This document shows positions 47,714 through 64,000 of a stretch of DNA of 64,000 nt, piece by piece (the first letter of the stretch is position 1; every line of letters starts with the position of its first letter). The stretch is taken from NCBI GenBank assembly GCA_035235625.1, contig CP141150.1, positions 6,510,001 to 6,574,000 of the forward strand, in the 5' to 3' direction. The notes under the pieces were generated by a model that had not been told where the DNA came from, searched no databases, and saw only the letters and a program-made list of their open reading frames with translations. This stretch comes from Saururus chinensis (taxonomy: Eukaryota; Streptophyta; Magnoliopsida; Piperales; Saururaceae). Both the position numbers and the translations under genes were made by a program.

Positions 47714-49316
47714 TGTAATAACCCTAAATTCTAACACGGTCTCCTTATATATTTTGTTATTTATAAATTTTTTAAGTGTTGGTTAGAGCTTGTAGAGATG
47801 AGCGTAACAAGTCTTAAAATGCGAAAATCGGAGGTCGGGAACAAAAAGTACGACCTCGGGAAATATGTTCAACCGGCAGGACCCACTTTTGAAAATTGGG
47901 TAAAACTATTCTTAAGTGGTCTAGTCTCGTAGGGCTCGTTAATACGAGCTCAACGGTACCTAGAACGCACAAATCCGAGTTCGGGATAGGAAGTTACAAT
48001 TTTTGAAATTTTTAAAAATTAAAATAATTAATAAATATATTTTTTCGGCGGCTCGGCGCGGAGTATGTTGCACGGCGTGCGCCGAACACATGCGTCACAC
48101 TCGTCAAATGCGCGCACTCTATTTCGCCAGTGCCAGTGGGTGCCGGCCGGTTTTTGCGGCGGCGCCGATAGGCAGCCACCGGAATATTCCTCCTCCTCCC
48201 CTATATATACCCATTCCGGCCAGAATTTTATCCCACATCCGATTTTCAACCCCTTTCACTGTTTTCACCATTCCCGACCCGTTTTAAGTCCGATTTTCAC
48301 GTTCCAAGACCCGTTTCCTACTAATTCAAGGGTGCTCTATGCACCGGAAGTATTATTTTCTCAAGGCGACCCCTCTAAGACCTCGAAAAATATGCCCCTT
48401 TCCTAATCTTCCATTTTCATCTTTTTACTGTTTCTGGACCATTCCCAACTCTTTTTAGCCCGTTCCAAAGCCCTACCCTACTAAATCGAGAGCATTCTAC
48501 GTGTTGGAGTGGTTATTCTGCCGAAATTCTCTCTCGAAGGCTGATATCTTAAGGAGGGACTTTCTTTACTCTATAAGGAGATTTCGTTTTATTTCGCACG
48601 TGTCATAGGTAGGTAGCTTTAAATTCTAATCATATGCCGAGATTTTTACTCGCTAAAGTTTTACTAAAAAGTTTTCTGTTACTTTATGAAAACAAAAGCT
48701 CTGACTTTAAAATCATCTCCTCTTTTCGAAAATTTCTCCAAGTTTTGGGCAATCGTGCCGTCTGGATAGTTCTCGGTTCCTCGGAGCTAAGAATTATTAT
48801 GATTTTGGATACCGCCAAATTTAGCATCTGGCGCACACAGGATTGGGATGTCATGGGTAAATCTCTTCCTTTCTATCTTGCGTCGCCCCATGGGCGCGGG
48901 TGTAAGTCATCTGGTATCACAATATTCTGTGATTGTGTTTTCAAATTTTCTGGATGATTTCAAAAGAAAAATGGCATGATATGTACACAAAGCATATTCT
49001 TAGAACTTAATTCGACCTACTGAGTATGAAGTTACTCACCTACCCTCAGACTCTGCAGGTGTTTCACTCGAATCTGAAGGAGTTGATGAAGGGTTTCCTT
49101 AAATTACAGTTTTGTACTACTGTTTTTGTACTTATGTAAATTATTGTACTGACTGATGTATAAGGCATGTGATGCCCAATTTTGGAAATCTTTGTATAAT
49201 ACAAAGTGTGTTGTAATTACTGTTTTAGTACACGGTGATCCTTAGCAATTGTAATTAAATTTTGTTACGTTTTCAAAAATTATTTTCTTTTATTCGAAAA
49301 TACAAGGGACGTTACA
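47714..49316 (+). mobile_element. Solo-LTR-like element E
   Basis: It begins TGTAATAACCC and ends AGGGACGTTACA, with CCTTC on both sides (47709-47713 and 49317-49321). It is 1603 bp long. Related to D and X in opposite orientation, it has the stretch TCGTTAATACGAGCTCAACG and GGTACCTAGAACGCACAAAT. A CpG-rich block (about 48040-48200) lies directly before CTATATATAC (48201-48210). A 107-residue frame at 48634-48957 has no recognised domain. Confidence 0.87.
48040..48210 (+). promoter_or_regulatory. CpG-rich block and TATA box of element E
   Basis: GGCGGCTCGGCGCGGAG, GGCGTGCGCCG and GCGGCGGCGCCG words precede CTATATATAC. The TATA stretch matches the one in element D on the opposite strand (CTATATATACC). 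A promoter role is inferred. Confidence 0.55.
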
Positions 49317-51014
49317 CCTTCGTTACACATAATTCAAGTGGGACCCACATATGTCACACACGTATACTAGACATACATCTAGGTGTGCATTTACACATTG
49401 TGGGGCCCAGACACGCGAATTCGGTGTTGAGGGAGGGACCCGCATATTCAGTGAGGGGTCGACCTTGTCGCGGGCTTGGCCGTGTTTAGGGGGTCTAGGC
49501 CTCCCGGGCTTCGTGGGATAGAGCCCGCTCCTGTTGTGTTAGACCCTCTTGTTAAACCAAAATGATGTTGTCAGCTTGGCCAATTAGATTCAGCCCACTC
49601 AATAGCCCATTAAGAGAGCCAATTTCAAATACCGTCTAAATAAGGAAAGGGGGGGGGGGTAAGGGAGTGAATTAAAGAGAATTAAATGGATTTTATTTCA
49701 TGTCATATTTGCTTGGGGCGCCCCACCCCCTTGAATTGGATCATCTTCCCAATTGTGAGATCTCTCTCACACACTTGCTCTCTTGCTCTCACTTGATCCT
49801 CCATTGGTGCGGCCTGCTCCTTCTTTGAGAGAAGCTGCTAGCCTCTCTCTATCTCCCTCCTCCAACATGTGTTTGGTGGATTGAAAGAGGAAGAGGGATC
49901 TCTTCCTAGGCTGGGCTGTGAAGGCTGAAGTGAAGGGCTAATCTTGCTGAGTTTCTTCATCAATCCAAGCACAGTATTGAGGGATTTGCATATAAGAAAG
50001 GTAATTCTTAATCTTTTCCTCTAGATCTAATGTTTGGCGTACACGAATTGATTTGGAGGGCATGCTAGGGCTGGATCAAGCCCAGGTCAGGATGTATCAA
50101 TCCAATATTTTATATTCACATGCTTGGTTTGATCATTTATATGTTGTTTTTGCTAATTGGTATTAGTTTAATGCATGTATCTTGTAGATCTATTGTAAAG
50201 TTTTAATTTTTGTGGTGTGCCACCTCTCCCACCATTGCTTTCGCTGCTGGCCGGCCACTCTACAAAATATTGATTTCCTCACCACTAACATAGAACCAAT
50301 TACAAAAGATTTGTAAAGCTTAACAAGATTCGTCTTATTCAGACTAGTCTACAAATCCACTGTTATTAAGCTTTCAATCTCTCAACACTTGAAAGCAAGG
50401 TAGTTATCGTATTCATGACTATCTGTTTGAACTTAGTTTGGTGACTTTGAGCTTTGTTTTCCGTTAAATCTTATGCAAAGTAACTTATTGTTGTTTGAAA
50501 GTCGGTGAGAATAAGAATGTGTTTTCTTTCTTTTATCCTGTTGACATTGCTTAAGTTATTGTTAATTTAATAAATTAGGCTAGGTTCAGTGCAAATAGGG
50601 CCATACAGATTTTTTTCTTCACAATTATTACAACTCCGACCAAACGCTTGTAGAGAGAGAGAACTGAGACTCTTCAATTTTTGGAAGAAAAAAAATGTAA
50701 TTTTTTCTATGTTATTCTTGACTTGATGCCATGTCCAACTCCACTTTCTCTCTCCCCCATGTCAAAACGTTAGAATTTGTATAGGATGGAGCCCATCATA
50801 AAATCCTCCTAAGTTATGAGTTGAGTCCATTTGCATCATGCAACATCGTATGGGATTTAGGGGATTGAGTCGTATTGAGGAGTGAATGAGAATACTCAAG
50901 TTGTAAATGAAGGGAAGCAAATAGTCTAACATTAAAAGTGAGAAGGAAATTACATGTGTTTAAAAAAACTAAGTTATCATATATGTTGGGAAGGGTTTAG
51001 TGAGTCGAGTTTAA

Positions 51015-51180
51015 GAAATGCCTAAGAAGCGTTTGATTTTGATATCGACGACACACACGCTAGCGTGCGTTAGTGTAAGTAATGAAAAACGCTAACGTGT
51101 GCCCCGTCGATCTCGAAATCGGATGTTTTTCAAGCGTTCCTTACGCTCGGCTCACGTTGAAGAGAAAGCATGAAAAACAC
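51015..51180. repeat. Fold-back miniature element, copy 2
   Basis: The left arm around 51034-51066 (TTTTGATATCGACGACACAC) pairs with the right arm around 51087-51121 (CGTGTGCCCCGTCGATCTCG). Outer parts, AAGAAGCGTTTG and CAAGCGTTCCTTACG, extend the symmetry. The right half resembles the reverse complement of 760-830, so both are one element family. Confidence 0.55.
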
Positions 51181-52517
51181 TTCCACTTTTATAGGGAAGA
51201 GATGTGCTAGACCTATGCACCTTTATGGGCTAATCAATACGCAACCAATTGGGTTGGGTTCTTTAAACATTATTTAAAAAATTAATTTATTTATGATAAA
51301 TTAAAAAAATGATATTCTTACTCTATTTTCTCTATACTAAAAGTCTATTGAAGCCTATGATTAGATTGAAAAAAGTGATTCTCTGTATTGTCAAGTGTGA
51401 CTCGCCTTTTTAATTTGTCTAATCAGAGGTCAGAGTAGCTAGGCTTTTGATATAGAAAAAGTAGCGTATCATGAATATCAACTTCCATTAATTATTTTTT
51501 TAACAAAATAAATTAATTATAATAGTATACTATTATTATGTATTCTTTTGTATATTATATGGATGAAGTCTTATATATTTATTATACCCCTCTACTTATA
51601 CAATTATCATACACCTCTACATATTGTCTTTAAATACTATCCAATATTTGATCCGTGTACATTTGCATATTTTATATGAGTTTTCTCTTCATTAGAGTGT
51701 TTGCATCCGAGGAGAGTAAAAACATTGTTTAGGTTTGCTTGCCACGTAGTTTGTCATGCTACTACTATATGTGCATGTGCTTGTGCATGTACGAGTACTA
51801 TCATTGTATTGTAAAAGACATACGTCCAATGGATCCCAAAAACCCAACCCAAAGGAGGACGAAAATATGTCTTTTAAAAGGATACAATATTTAACACTAG
51901 CTAGCGTTAATCGTTTTTGTCATTCAAGTTACTCTAAGTTCAAGAATCATAGATGCAAATAAGTAAGGATTTCCAACACAAACCATTCCATTTCTTTCGT
52001 GATAATGTGTCAAGCTTTCCCCCTTAGGATTGATATTGCACTTGTTCCTCATCCTGTCACTGCCAACAAAATTGTTGAAATAGATGGCGGTGGCTGTTTC
52101 AGATATTAGCTATGGAATTTCTTCCACTCCTGTACTTGAAAATGGACTGGGAGGCAAAGAGAAGATCATTCAGAAAATAATGAAAATACATGTGTTTCGT
52201 ATATAATTAACTAAGCCTTGCCACAAAGTAGTTCTTTGGCAACGCCTATTTTCCCCTTATCCTACGAGTTAATCTCATTACCCACCAAAGTTCAAACATT
52301 TATCAAATAAGATCTTGTCATTAGAAAAAATTATCCACGAGTAATGAGCTTAAAATGAGCCCCCGTCTAAGTGGGTTAGCCCACAATTACAATCTGAGGG
52401 CTCATTGTAAGTGGGCACATTTAAAAATTACACATAGCTTATTGAGAGTCATATTCAACTGATCATTAATTACATGCAATCACTGCAAATTAAGTGGAGA
52501 TAAGTTGCACAGGAGAG

Positions 52518-52563
52518 CCCTTGATATTTAAGATCAACAAGGGCCGATCTTAAATATTAAGGG
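52518..52563. other. Short near-perfect hairpin
   Basis: CCCTTGATATTTAAGATC is followed after 10 nt by GATCTTAAATATTAAGGG, an 18-bp stem with one G-U pair. It is too short for a typical plant microRNA precursor. A function is unknown. Confidence 0.6.
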
Positions 52564-53574
52564 GGAAGCTCACAGTAAATAGGGACCATAAAAAAAAGCT
52601 TCTATGATAGAGATGGCTACACAAGTTCTCTTTCTTCTTTCTTTGTCTTTTTATTTTTTTGAATTTGTTGGCTTTGGCTACATAAGTTCTAAACCCAATA
52701 GTGCCATTTTCTAAGCCAGTTCGTTCTTTGCTTTCATTTCAGATACGGACAAGCTGGAACGCAGCAGGTACTCATAATGCTTTCAAATGTCTTATGCAAA
52801 CTACTGACGTGAGAGCATGGGCCATACATGTATTAAAATTGTTTTCCTGACCATGGAGCGGGACCAAGATTGTGTGGAGCACGTGAACATTTGGATCATG
52901 TGCCTAAGTTTCTCTTCCATCACTTCTTTATGATTTGCAGTTTTCCATTTATTGGTGACTAAGACCTAGCGATGAAATCTGGTCTACCTGTATGGGACGT
53001 ATGGGCCCATTGTTCTCCTGACTCTTCATATGGTTCCATGAAAAGTAAGTTAAAATGCTCTAGGATAGAAACGAGGGAATGTCTACAATCTCCATGGTTG
53101 TGCATGTAGTTAGGGGCAGGCCAGACCAAGGCCTTGATTATATACTGCTAACCTATTTTCTAGAGCATATGCAGGATTTTAAAAGTTTAACCCTGGCCCT
53201 AGAGCCAAGTTATGAGCTTATTTTCTTTTCTTTTTTAAAAAAAGTTTAAAATTTAATGGGTGGGATCTCACTGGTTGATCATGTAGAGCCAAGTTAGGGA
53301 TTTAACTTTGGTCACTAATTCGGTTTGGTTCGAAAGAATTCGAAAATACTTGAAAGAAAATTTAGCTGAGGGGGTTGTAGGTATGGAAGGTCGTACTGGT
53401 CGATACGGCCTCGTATCGACTGATATGTACTTGTATAACTGATACAAGTATGGGCTAGTATACCTCTGCACTAAAAATCAATATGTAATAGCCGTATCTA
53501 TTACACTGTATCAATATGGCTGATACGTATTAATATAGTATTAAAAAATATTTTTTTGTATACAAAAATATTTT

Positions 53575-54040
53575 TTATTAAATTTTTTTCCTTAAAAATA
53601 AAAACACAATTGAAACCAACTTCTTTGAAAGTTTAAATTTTTGTTATATTAAAAATAATATTTTTACATATAGTACTTCACAATTATGTATTTATTTAAA
53701 CATATAATTGTGACTCATATTAAGCATATTATTTAGTTTTAAAATAAACTAATTTTAGAGCACTTAATATGAGAAAGATTAAGTAATAATTTGTATAGGA
53801 CAGAGAACATAATAGTGTATAGTTCTAAATGAACTAATTTTAGAATACCTATACGGCATTTTACGGTTTTATTATGCTCTAAATGAAGTATTATAATGAT
53901 ATATTATTACTTATAATATTTTTTAAGTTTATAAAATAGTTTATGCCTGTTTCGACACGTATCAAGCATATCATCAGCATATACCCGTATCCATAATAAT
54001 TAATACTGCTATTTATATCGATACGACCTGCCATGAAAGA
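53575..54040. repeat. Dispersed repeat, copy 2
   Basis: Same orientation as 46850-47370, with many substitutions and small indels. It ends with GATACGACCTGCCATGAAAG, against GCGCCTTCCATGCATG in copy 1. Confidence 0.85.
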
Positions 54041-54884
54041 TTTTCAATTGGTACTGTGATATCCCAAAATTAACCTATCAATGAAACCCCTATTTCAAAA
54101 ACTAGGCTAAACCGACTTAAGAACAAAAAGAAAATGAGCCAAGAGATAAACCTAAAAAGGACAATAAAATCAAGGTAAAAAAAAATGGTAAGAATTCAGC
54201 CCAAGGTCCATTTAGATATATTTAGGAGACTATCAACAAAATTTGAATTACTTTGTCATTATGGTTAGAAAAATGCTTTGACGACTTAAAAATTCACACA
54301 TCAAAACACTACTTCATCACATTCACACCATTGTTATGTGGGGCCCACAAAAATAGGCCCTATACATCGACGGTGTAGAGGTAATGAAATAGCTTTATGA
54401 AGTGAGAATCTTTCACATCAGAATAGCATTACTTTTATGGTTAACCCTATAAAGCAAAAAAATCATAGGCCTTTAACTTTTGGGTGGAATCCTTTACAAC
54501 CAACCATCATAACTTCTTAATTGTCAATCTTTTAAGTTTTTAACACACGCAACTTTCTTTCTTCCTCTTTTACCTTCCCTCCCATGTTAGTATATCCAAA
54601 CACGTAAATATTTTTTTATATACTTAAGGCTGCACCAAACGAGCTTAACCCTAGCCCGACCCTATTTAAGGCAGACCTAAATTTTAATACCTAGCCTAAA
54701 ACTTTTATGCCCTAAACCCCCCTAAAACTCTCACCCCTAAAGGCCATTAGTACCGAGGTAGGGATTACAAGTGACCTAATCGATTTTAATTTGTTGAGTC
54801 CATTATAATGATTTCATTCCTTGATGAACGTTACATATGAAAAAGAAACGTCTCACGAGCCGTCGATTTTCCCCTTTTGAGTAA

Positions 54885-59389
<4,505 letters not shown>

Positions 59390-60008
59390 ATTGTTGCAGG
59401 CAATTTGCTTTGCTCAAGCAGTTGTAATACATGGACGAAGTATATTTTGGCTTGGAATTTTACTAGCTACCTCTACCGTGTAGAATAGCCAAGACATGTA
59501 TTACCTACGCTGATCTGTTGAAGTTGATGCTCTGTAGAACCATGGTTGGTCCATTTTAAGCAGATGTGGCAAGGATATTTTGCTAATAGTCAGTATTTTA
59601 AGCATTTAACTTTTGCACTTTAATATATTCGGCAAAATCAATTTTTTAATTACCGAATTAAAAGAGCCTAAACCTCATCCGAAAATTTTCACTTCAGTAC
59701 AAAAAATTATGTTCAAATTGTAGCCCCATATAATGGGAGCAAACTGTCGCCATCTCTTGTTTGCAGGAACTTGTCCAGCTCAACTATACATACAATGTTG
59801 TCGCTTTTAATTCAAAATTCCTCCCTGGCAAAGGTCTAACAGCTCAAACAACAACAATAGTAACATTATTTAAGGTTCAGAACCCGAACAAAATTGCAGT
59901 TTGCCAGTGAAATAAATAATGAATTACAGCAGAAGCAGCATTTGATAAATACCAACAGACTGCTTCTTGTGTGACCATATTAAACTTCTCTATGTATTCA
60001 TCTGCATA
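59390..60008. other. Convergent intergenic gap between MSI and the PTGES2-like gene
   Basis: Both genes end here, so 619 bp hold both 3' UTRs. No further gene is seen. Overlapping transcript ends are possible at this spacing. Confidence 0.6.
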
Positions 60009-62876
60009 CTAAGCATTAATTCTGCCAGACTGTCCAACAGCCGATTCCATCCTTCCATACCATTCTCCAATTTTTGTGTTCTCCACCATATCTCTGCCCG
60101 ACTTTAAGTATCTAATAGGCCTCAAGACGCCAAAAACGGCAAGATCTGCTAAGTTTGGTTTAGATCCCCCTGTGGAAGTGAAAGCATGACATAATCTCAT
60201 TAGAAAAGAAATATCTAACACACAATTTTGACTAGGTAAGCTGGCAACAAACTCAATAACGGAATATTAGACACATAATTTTGACCAGGGAAGCTGAGCA
60301 ATACACCTAAAAAATCCCTGCCATCGAGCGCTCCAACCCAAGTGTGAGCTGCATCGTACAAGGCAGCACGCTCATCAGTGATGTTATGCTTCTTCTTTAG
60401 CTTCTTTGATACAAAATACATGGCTGCTGCTCCAGCATACTTCACACTCATCCTCTCCATAAAGCTGAAATTGCCTGCACATTTGGCAAGTTCTTGACAG
60501 TATAGCAGATGAGATAAAAGGTGGAAACTACAAACATGTAGCATGAGAATTCATGTGCACTCAAAATATTTTTTAACAGCAGAAGTCACATTTTTAACAA
60601 AAAACATAGCAAATAGGATGAAAGGATGAAAAACAAGTCTTTTTTCCTAAAAGACCAACTAGGAAAAAACATACACATGTACTCACCATTGCTTGTGATA
60701 TAGTCAAATGCTTCTAGGGCTTCTGAAGTATTCCTGTATATGTTTGGTGATAGAACATGTACCAGATGGTCATCAACCCATCTACAAAATAACAGGATGT
60801 CATCATCAACCACTTATACAAAATAGCTGAATTCAGTTTGTGATTTACTAATTTAGACATATTAGCAACAGTTAGATGTTTATTTATATAATAATTGAAG
60901 AAAAAAACTGGTGAAATTTATATGAGCATTGGTTGAACTGAATTTCAGGTTATGAAGCTACAAGCATCTCTCTCATTTCAAGCTAGTAATACTACTTGTG
61001 ACCTATCTCTCGAAGATGTATTCCTTCCTCGGAGTCCTATATTTTACATATATATTAGCTTAAGCCTTTTTGGGTTCAATACAATTGCCAGTTTTTTGTT
61101 TAAGAGAAATGCTTGCACATCCATTTGTAAGGATCAATTTGGGTACACACCCTAGATATTGCAAGCAAAAATTCCTGTCTTTTTAAGTTGAGAATAAATT
61201 GCTTGCCAGATATGTTGAAAAGAACGGATGGGTCATCCAAATCATAAGCCCGCCTATAATTCAAGGGAAAATAATAGACATGCTTATGGTTCCTTCAGCT
61301 AAGACAATAGCGTAAAAGATCGGGTAGATGCTTGTGTCAGCAATCTATGAATACAAACCAACAGGCAGAAGTCGATCAGTCATCAAAACTCAATTGAGTG
61401 ACCAAATAAAACAGAAAAGTAGATTGAATGAATATATTGGAAAATTTAAGTACAAATGTACAATAAACGGTTTTTGCATAGAAAGCATAATTCGAATCTC
61501 AGAACTAATTTTATTAATGGGAAATTTGTAATAAGAAGGTTAAGCAGACAAGGTATACATCAAAAAGTAACCATGGCCATGGGAAAAAAAATATAAGAGG
61601 ACACATACTTGCGCCACTTGTTCTCTTCCTCATCTTTCAGAACTGGTTCGTTTGGATGAATTTTGAAGCTCAATTTGTCAATTATATCTGAAAATCATCC
61701 ATATGTTAACTTCTTTCAGAAAAAGAATTATGCTGAAACATTAAGATATGTAATATATCACATATAAACACATAGATAATGAGTTAAAGTAGGTGTTAGA
61801 CTAAACCTGAAGAATCTACAAGCTGTTCGCCATCCACTGTCAATATTGGCACTTTCTTATAATCCGACCATTTAATTTCCTTTTTGCTGAGGGGATTGAC
61901 CTCTACAACTTCGTATGGTATATCATAATAGTCCAAGAATGCTGGAAATGCAAAACATAACAGGAAATCGCTAAGAGTTCATCAAATTTCAAAAAATAAG
62001 AAACATTCCCTATCTACTTTCATATGTTGATCTTGTAAGCTTAAGTAAAAGGGTCGCATTTTCACTCCATGACAAAGGTATTGACCATTAACATATAGAA
62101 ATATACGCATCACCACCATCATTATCATCAACACCATATCCAATTTATATTGGGTCCGCGGTACACACCATTCGGCCCTATCAAACATCATTTCCACATC
62201 CAAGTCGTATACACAAGCAAATATATAAAGAAAAACAAAGCCAAAAGATGATTGCAGTCAGGACATAACAATAGGGAGGAATACATTTCATGAAGCAACA
62301 CTAGGGAAGCTACAAAGTTCCACCTGAAAGTCACATAAAAATGTGTACAAACCGCCATCAAATCAAAATGATAATAACTAGAATGACGGGCATACATAAG
62401 CACACTTTCATTATTAGTCACATAAGAAATGCAATCCCAAAAAGTTAAAACATTTGCCTTTTTTGAATTAAAGAACTGTGAATTACACAATTGTCACTCT
62501 CACGAAATACGATTCCAGTAGAGGTGTCCAAGAAATCACCTTTAACCTTGTTGCAAAAGGGGCAAGCCTCGTACTGGTAGAGCACGACGTTCTTCGGTAG
62601 CCGCTCAGGGAAGGGCGGCTCCTTGGCATGGGCGGCGGGCGACGAGGCGGCGGCGGCAGCGGCGGAGAACGACAGTAAACCGGCGAGGCCGAAAGGGACC
62701 GAGCGGGGCGAGGAAGACGACCCCGGGACGGGCCGGTCGTCGGAGGAGGAAAAGCGCGAGCAGCTGTGGAATGCCGCGGTCAGGACCCTCCGTTCGACAG
62801 CCGGCGTGGATGAGGCGCGCACGGCCTGGGCCCCGCGGAGGAGGAGGGAGGCGGCTAGGCCGTGCGCCCTGCTCAT
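60009..62876 (-). CDS. PTGES2: Prostaglandin E synthase 2-like thioredoxin/GST-fold protein, 6 exons
   Basis: Exons 62876-62540, 61941-61807, 61687-61609, 60781-60687, 60474-60307 and 60169-60009 give 324 residues, in phase with GT-AG introns. The family joins a glutaredoxin-like domain to a GST C-terminal helical domain. Animal members are called membrane-associated prostaglandin E synthase 2, but the plant substrate is not settled. Residues 1-90 are Ser/Arg/Ala-rich with a hydrophobic patch (about 62-77), consistent with a mitochondrial or membrane-anchored N-terminus. The CPFC active site (Cys105/Cys108) follows in LYQYEACPFCNKVKAFLDYY. Then come VNPLSKKEIKWSDYKKVPIL and VDGEQLVDSS. The GST-C part has KWVDDHLVHVLSPNIYRN, GNFSFMERMSVKYAGAAAM and GGSKPNLADLAVFGVLRPI. 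It starts at the ATG of MSRAHGLAAS and ends GRINA. Exon 1 is very GC-rich. Confidence 0.94.
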
Positions 62877-64000
62877 GGTTCGCCCGGCGAGAGAGGCGGC
62901 GGAAGCGATCGAAAGGAGCGGCTCAGATTTGTGGGAGGCGTGTTAGTACGTCCATGTTAAGCTTAATGAACAGGGTTTAGACGGCGTATCGTCTCATGGG
63001 TTTTTTGTACGTATCGACGCATCTCTTGGTTTTGAATCTTCGATACGGTACGTTCGAATCCAGGTTTATTTTAATTTTTTAATACATAATAGTTAAGATG
63101 TGCACCTCGGTGCTTGTGAGCGGCTGGATGGGCAGATGCACCCGACGACATACATTAACGAGACTCCTTTTAATATAAACCACTAAAACTAATGAGTCTT
63201 ATTTAATAGTCAAAAATTAAAACTAACTAATTAGTTTATTTTATTTTTAAAAATTTAATATAGACTATTAGAAGGGAGTAATAAAATAATAGTAATAATT
63301 ATTAATAATAGTTTTTTCCAATTAATATCAGGCAATTAAGGTAGCAAAGCACAATGACAAGCCCAAAATAAAAACATGTTAGCTCTCTGGTCATCTTTTT
63401 TGTAGTGTGTAATAATTTTAAGGCCGATTTGGATAGGTCAAGGTGACCGAAAGATTTTGTTTCGGTGAAATAATACTAGCTTTATTTTTTTTTAAATTTA
63501 GTTCATTTTAGAAAACTATAGAGTTTTTAACATGAGACGGAGAACATATACTTTAAATACTCTAACAAAGATAATTTTGAGAAATATTTTCACAATTGTC
63601 ACCAACTCTTATATTAGAAGTGATGACATTCATTTCTATGTTCTATCTAATGCGCTATTTAAAATTCAAGAAGGATATATTTTCCATTGAGGTGAATTAT
63701 CAAAACTGCCTTAAAAATACTCAAACCCTTATTTGTTCAAATAGTAAACAAAAAGGGTTCATGTTTAGGATTATGAATAATATGCAAGTGGCATACATTA
63801 ATCTAGATCTGTAACCAAATTCATGCTTTGGGAAGCCTTAGTCACTCTAGGGCTCTGTCAAAAGCCTAAAACTAATTTGTACATTCTCTTACCTTATTTT
63901 TATCGTATTTTATCTTTCTTTCTCTCTCTTTTTTATTTTATTTTATAATTTACTTAAAAAATAGCAAAAATATGATAATTTTTTTGGTCCTTATCAGAAA
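62877..64000. other. Upstream region of the PTGES2-like gene and intergenic DNA
   Basis: The first ~70 bp continue the GC-rich 5' UTR. Around 62990-63060 there are GTATCG/CGATACG words. AT-rich patches at 63180-63310 and 63480-63545, the latter ending TTTTTAACATGAGACGGAGA, look like worn Stowaway-type fragments. No gene is supported to the end of the window. Confidence 0.5.

Larger units (their letters stand above)
47590..50264 (+). mobile_element. Candidate solo-LTR-like element F containing element E
   Basis: It begins TGTTGGACCATGG and ends CCACTCTACA, with AAATA on both sides (47585-47589 and 50265-50269). Removing element E leaves about 1.07 kb. TGTTGG starts are common in Copia-type LTRs. 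The 3' half has CT-rich runs and short leader-like sequence typical of R/U5 regions. The AAATA duplication is AT-rich and could be chance, and no second copy is available for comparison. Confidence 0.5.
50270..54830. other. Intergenic DNA upstream of the MSI gene
   Basis: No gene is supported. It contains the fold-back element at 51015-51180, a hairpin at 52518-52563 and the dispersed repeat at 53575-54040. The latter is preceded by about 200 bp rich in CGTATC/GATACG words (53380-53540). The rest is AT-rich without recognised features. Confidence 0.5.

Overview
This is a piece of a plant nuclear genome. It has six intron-bearing, plant-type protein genes separated by AT-rich intergenic DNA, Stowaway-like miniature elements and large LTR-type insertions. 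The first coding exons of FREE1, the PTGES2-like gene and the MSI gene are strongly GC-rich while later exons are not. That gradient is common in monocots and some early-diverging angiosperms, so a non-grass monocot or similar lineage is my best guess, not a firm call. No bacterial, organellar or viral genes were seen.

Layout. 1-1923: intergenic, with one fold-back repeat. 1924-7730 (-): FREE1, a FYVE-domain ESCRT component, 10 exons, with nested miniature elements in intron 1. 7731-11135: repeat-like non-coding DNA. 11136-26994: a four-level nest of five LTR-like elements. Each has TG...CA ends and a perfect 5-bp target duplication, and none has an internal coding domain. 26995-30030: minisatellite, a second LTR end and a 1.2-kb-spaced duplication. 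30031-33785: intergenic with SINE-like pieces. 33786-34608 (-): BOI/BRG-type RING E3 ligase. 40568-41373 (+): heavy-metal-associated isoprenylated protein (HIPP). 43826-45221 (+): small RING-CH membrane E3 ligase. 47590-50264: another nested pair of solo LTR-like elements. 55020-59389 (+): MSI/RBAP48-type WD40 histone chaperone. 60009-62876 (-): prostaglandin-E-synthase-2-like thioredoxin/GST-fold protein, convergent with MSI.

The genes do not form a pathway; they are ordinary single plant genes. Exon-intron models were built by hand from splice signals, reading-frame phase and family similarity. All six give uninterrupted proteins: 581, 241, 159, 238, 398 and 324 residues.

The most interesting part is the nested repeat region. 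Two copies of one 3.4-kb element lie in opposite orientation because one inserted into the other. Two related 2.1-2.4-kb elements differ mainly by expansion of a 20-bp minisatellite from about 3 to about 18 copies. A relative in the second nest shares with them a CpG-rich block directly upstream of a TATA box. I found no undescribed protein system.
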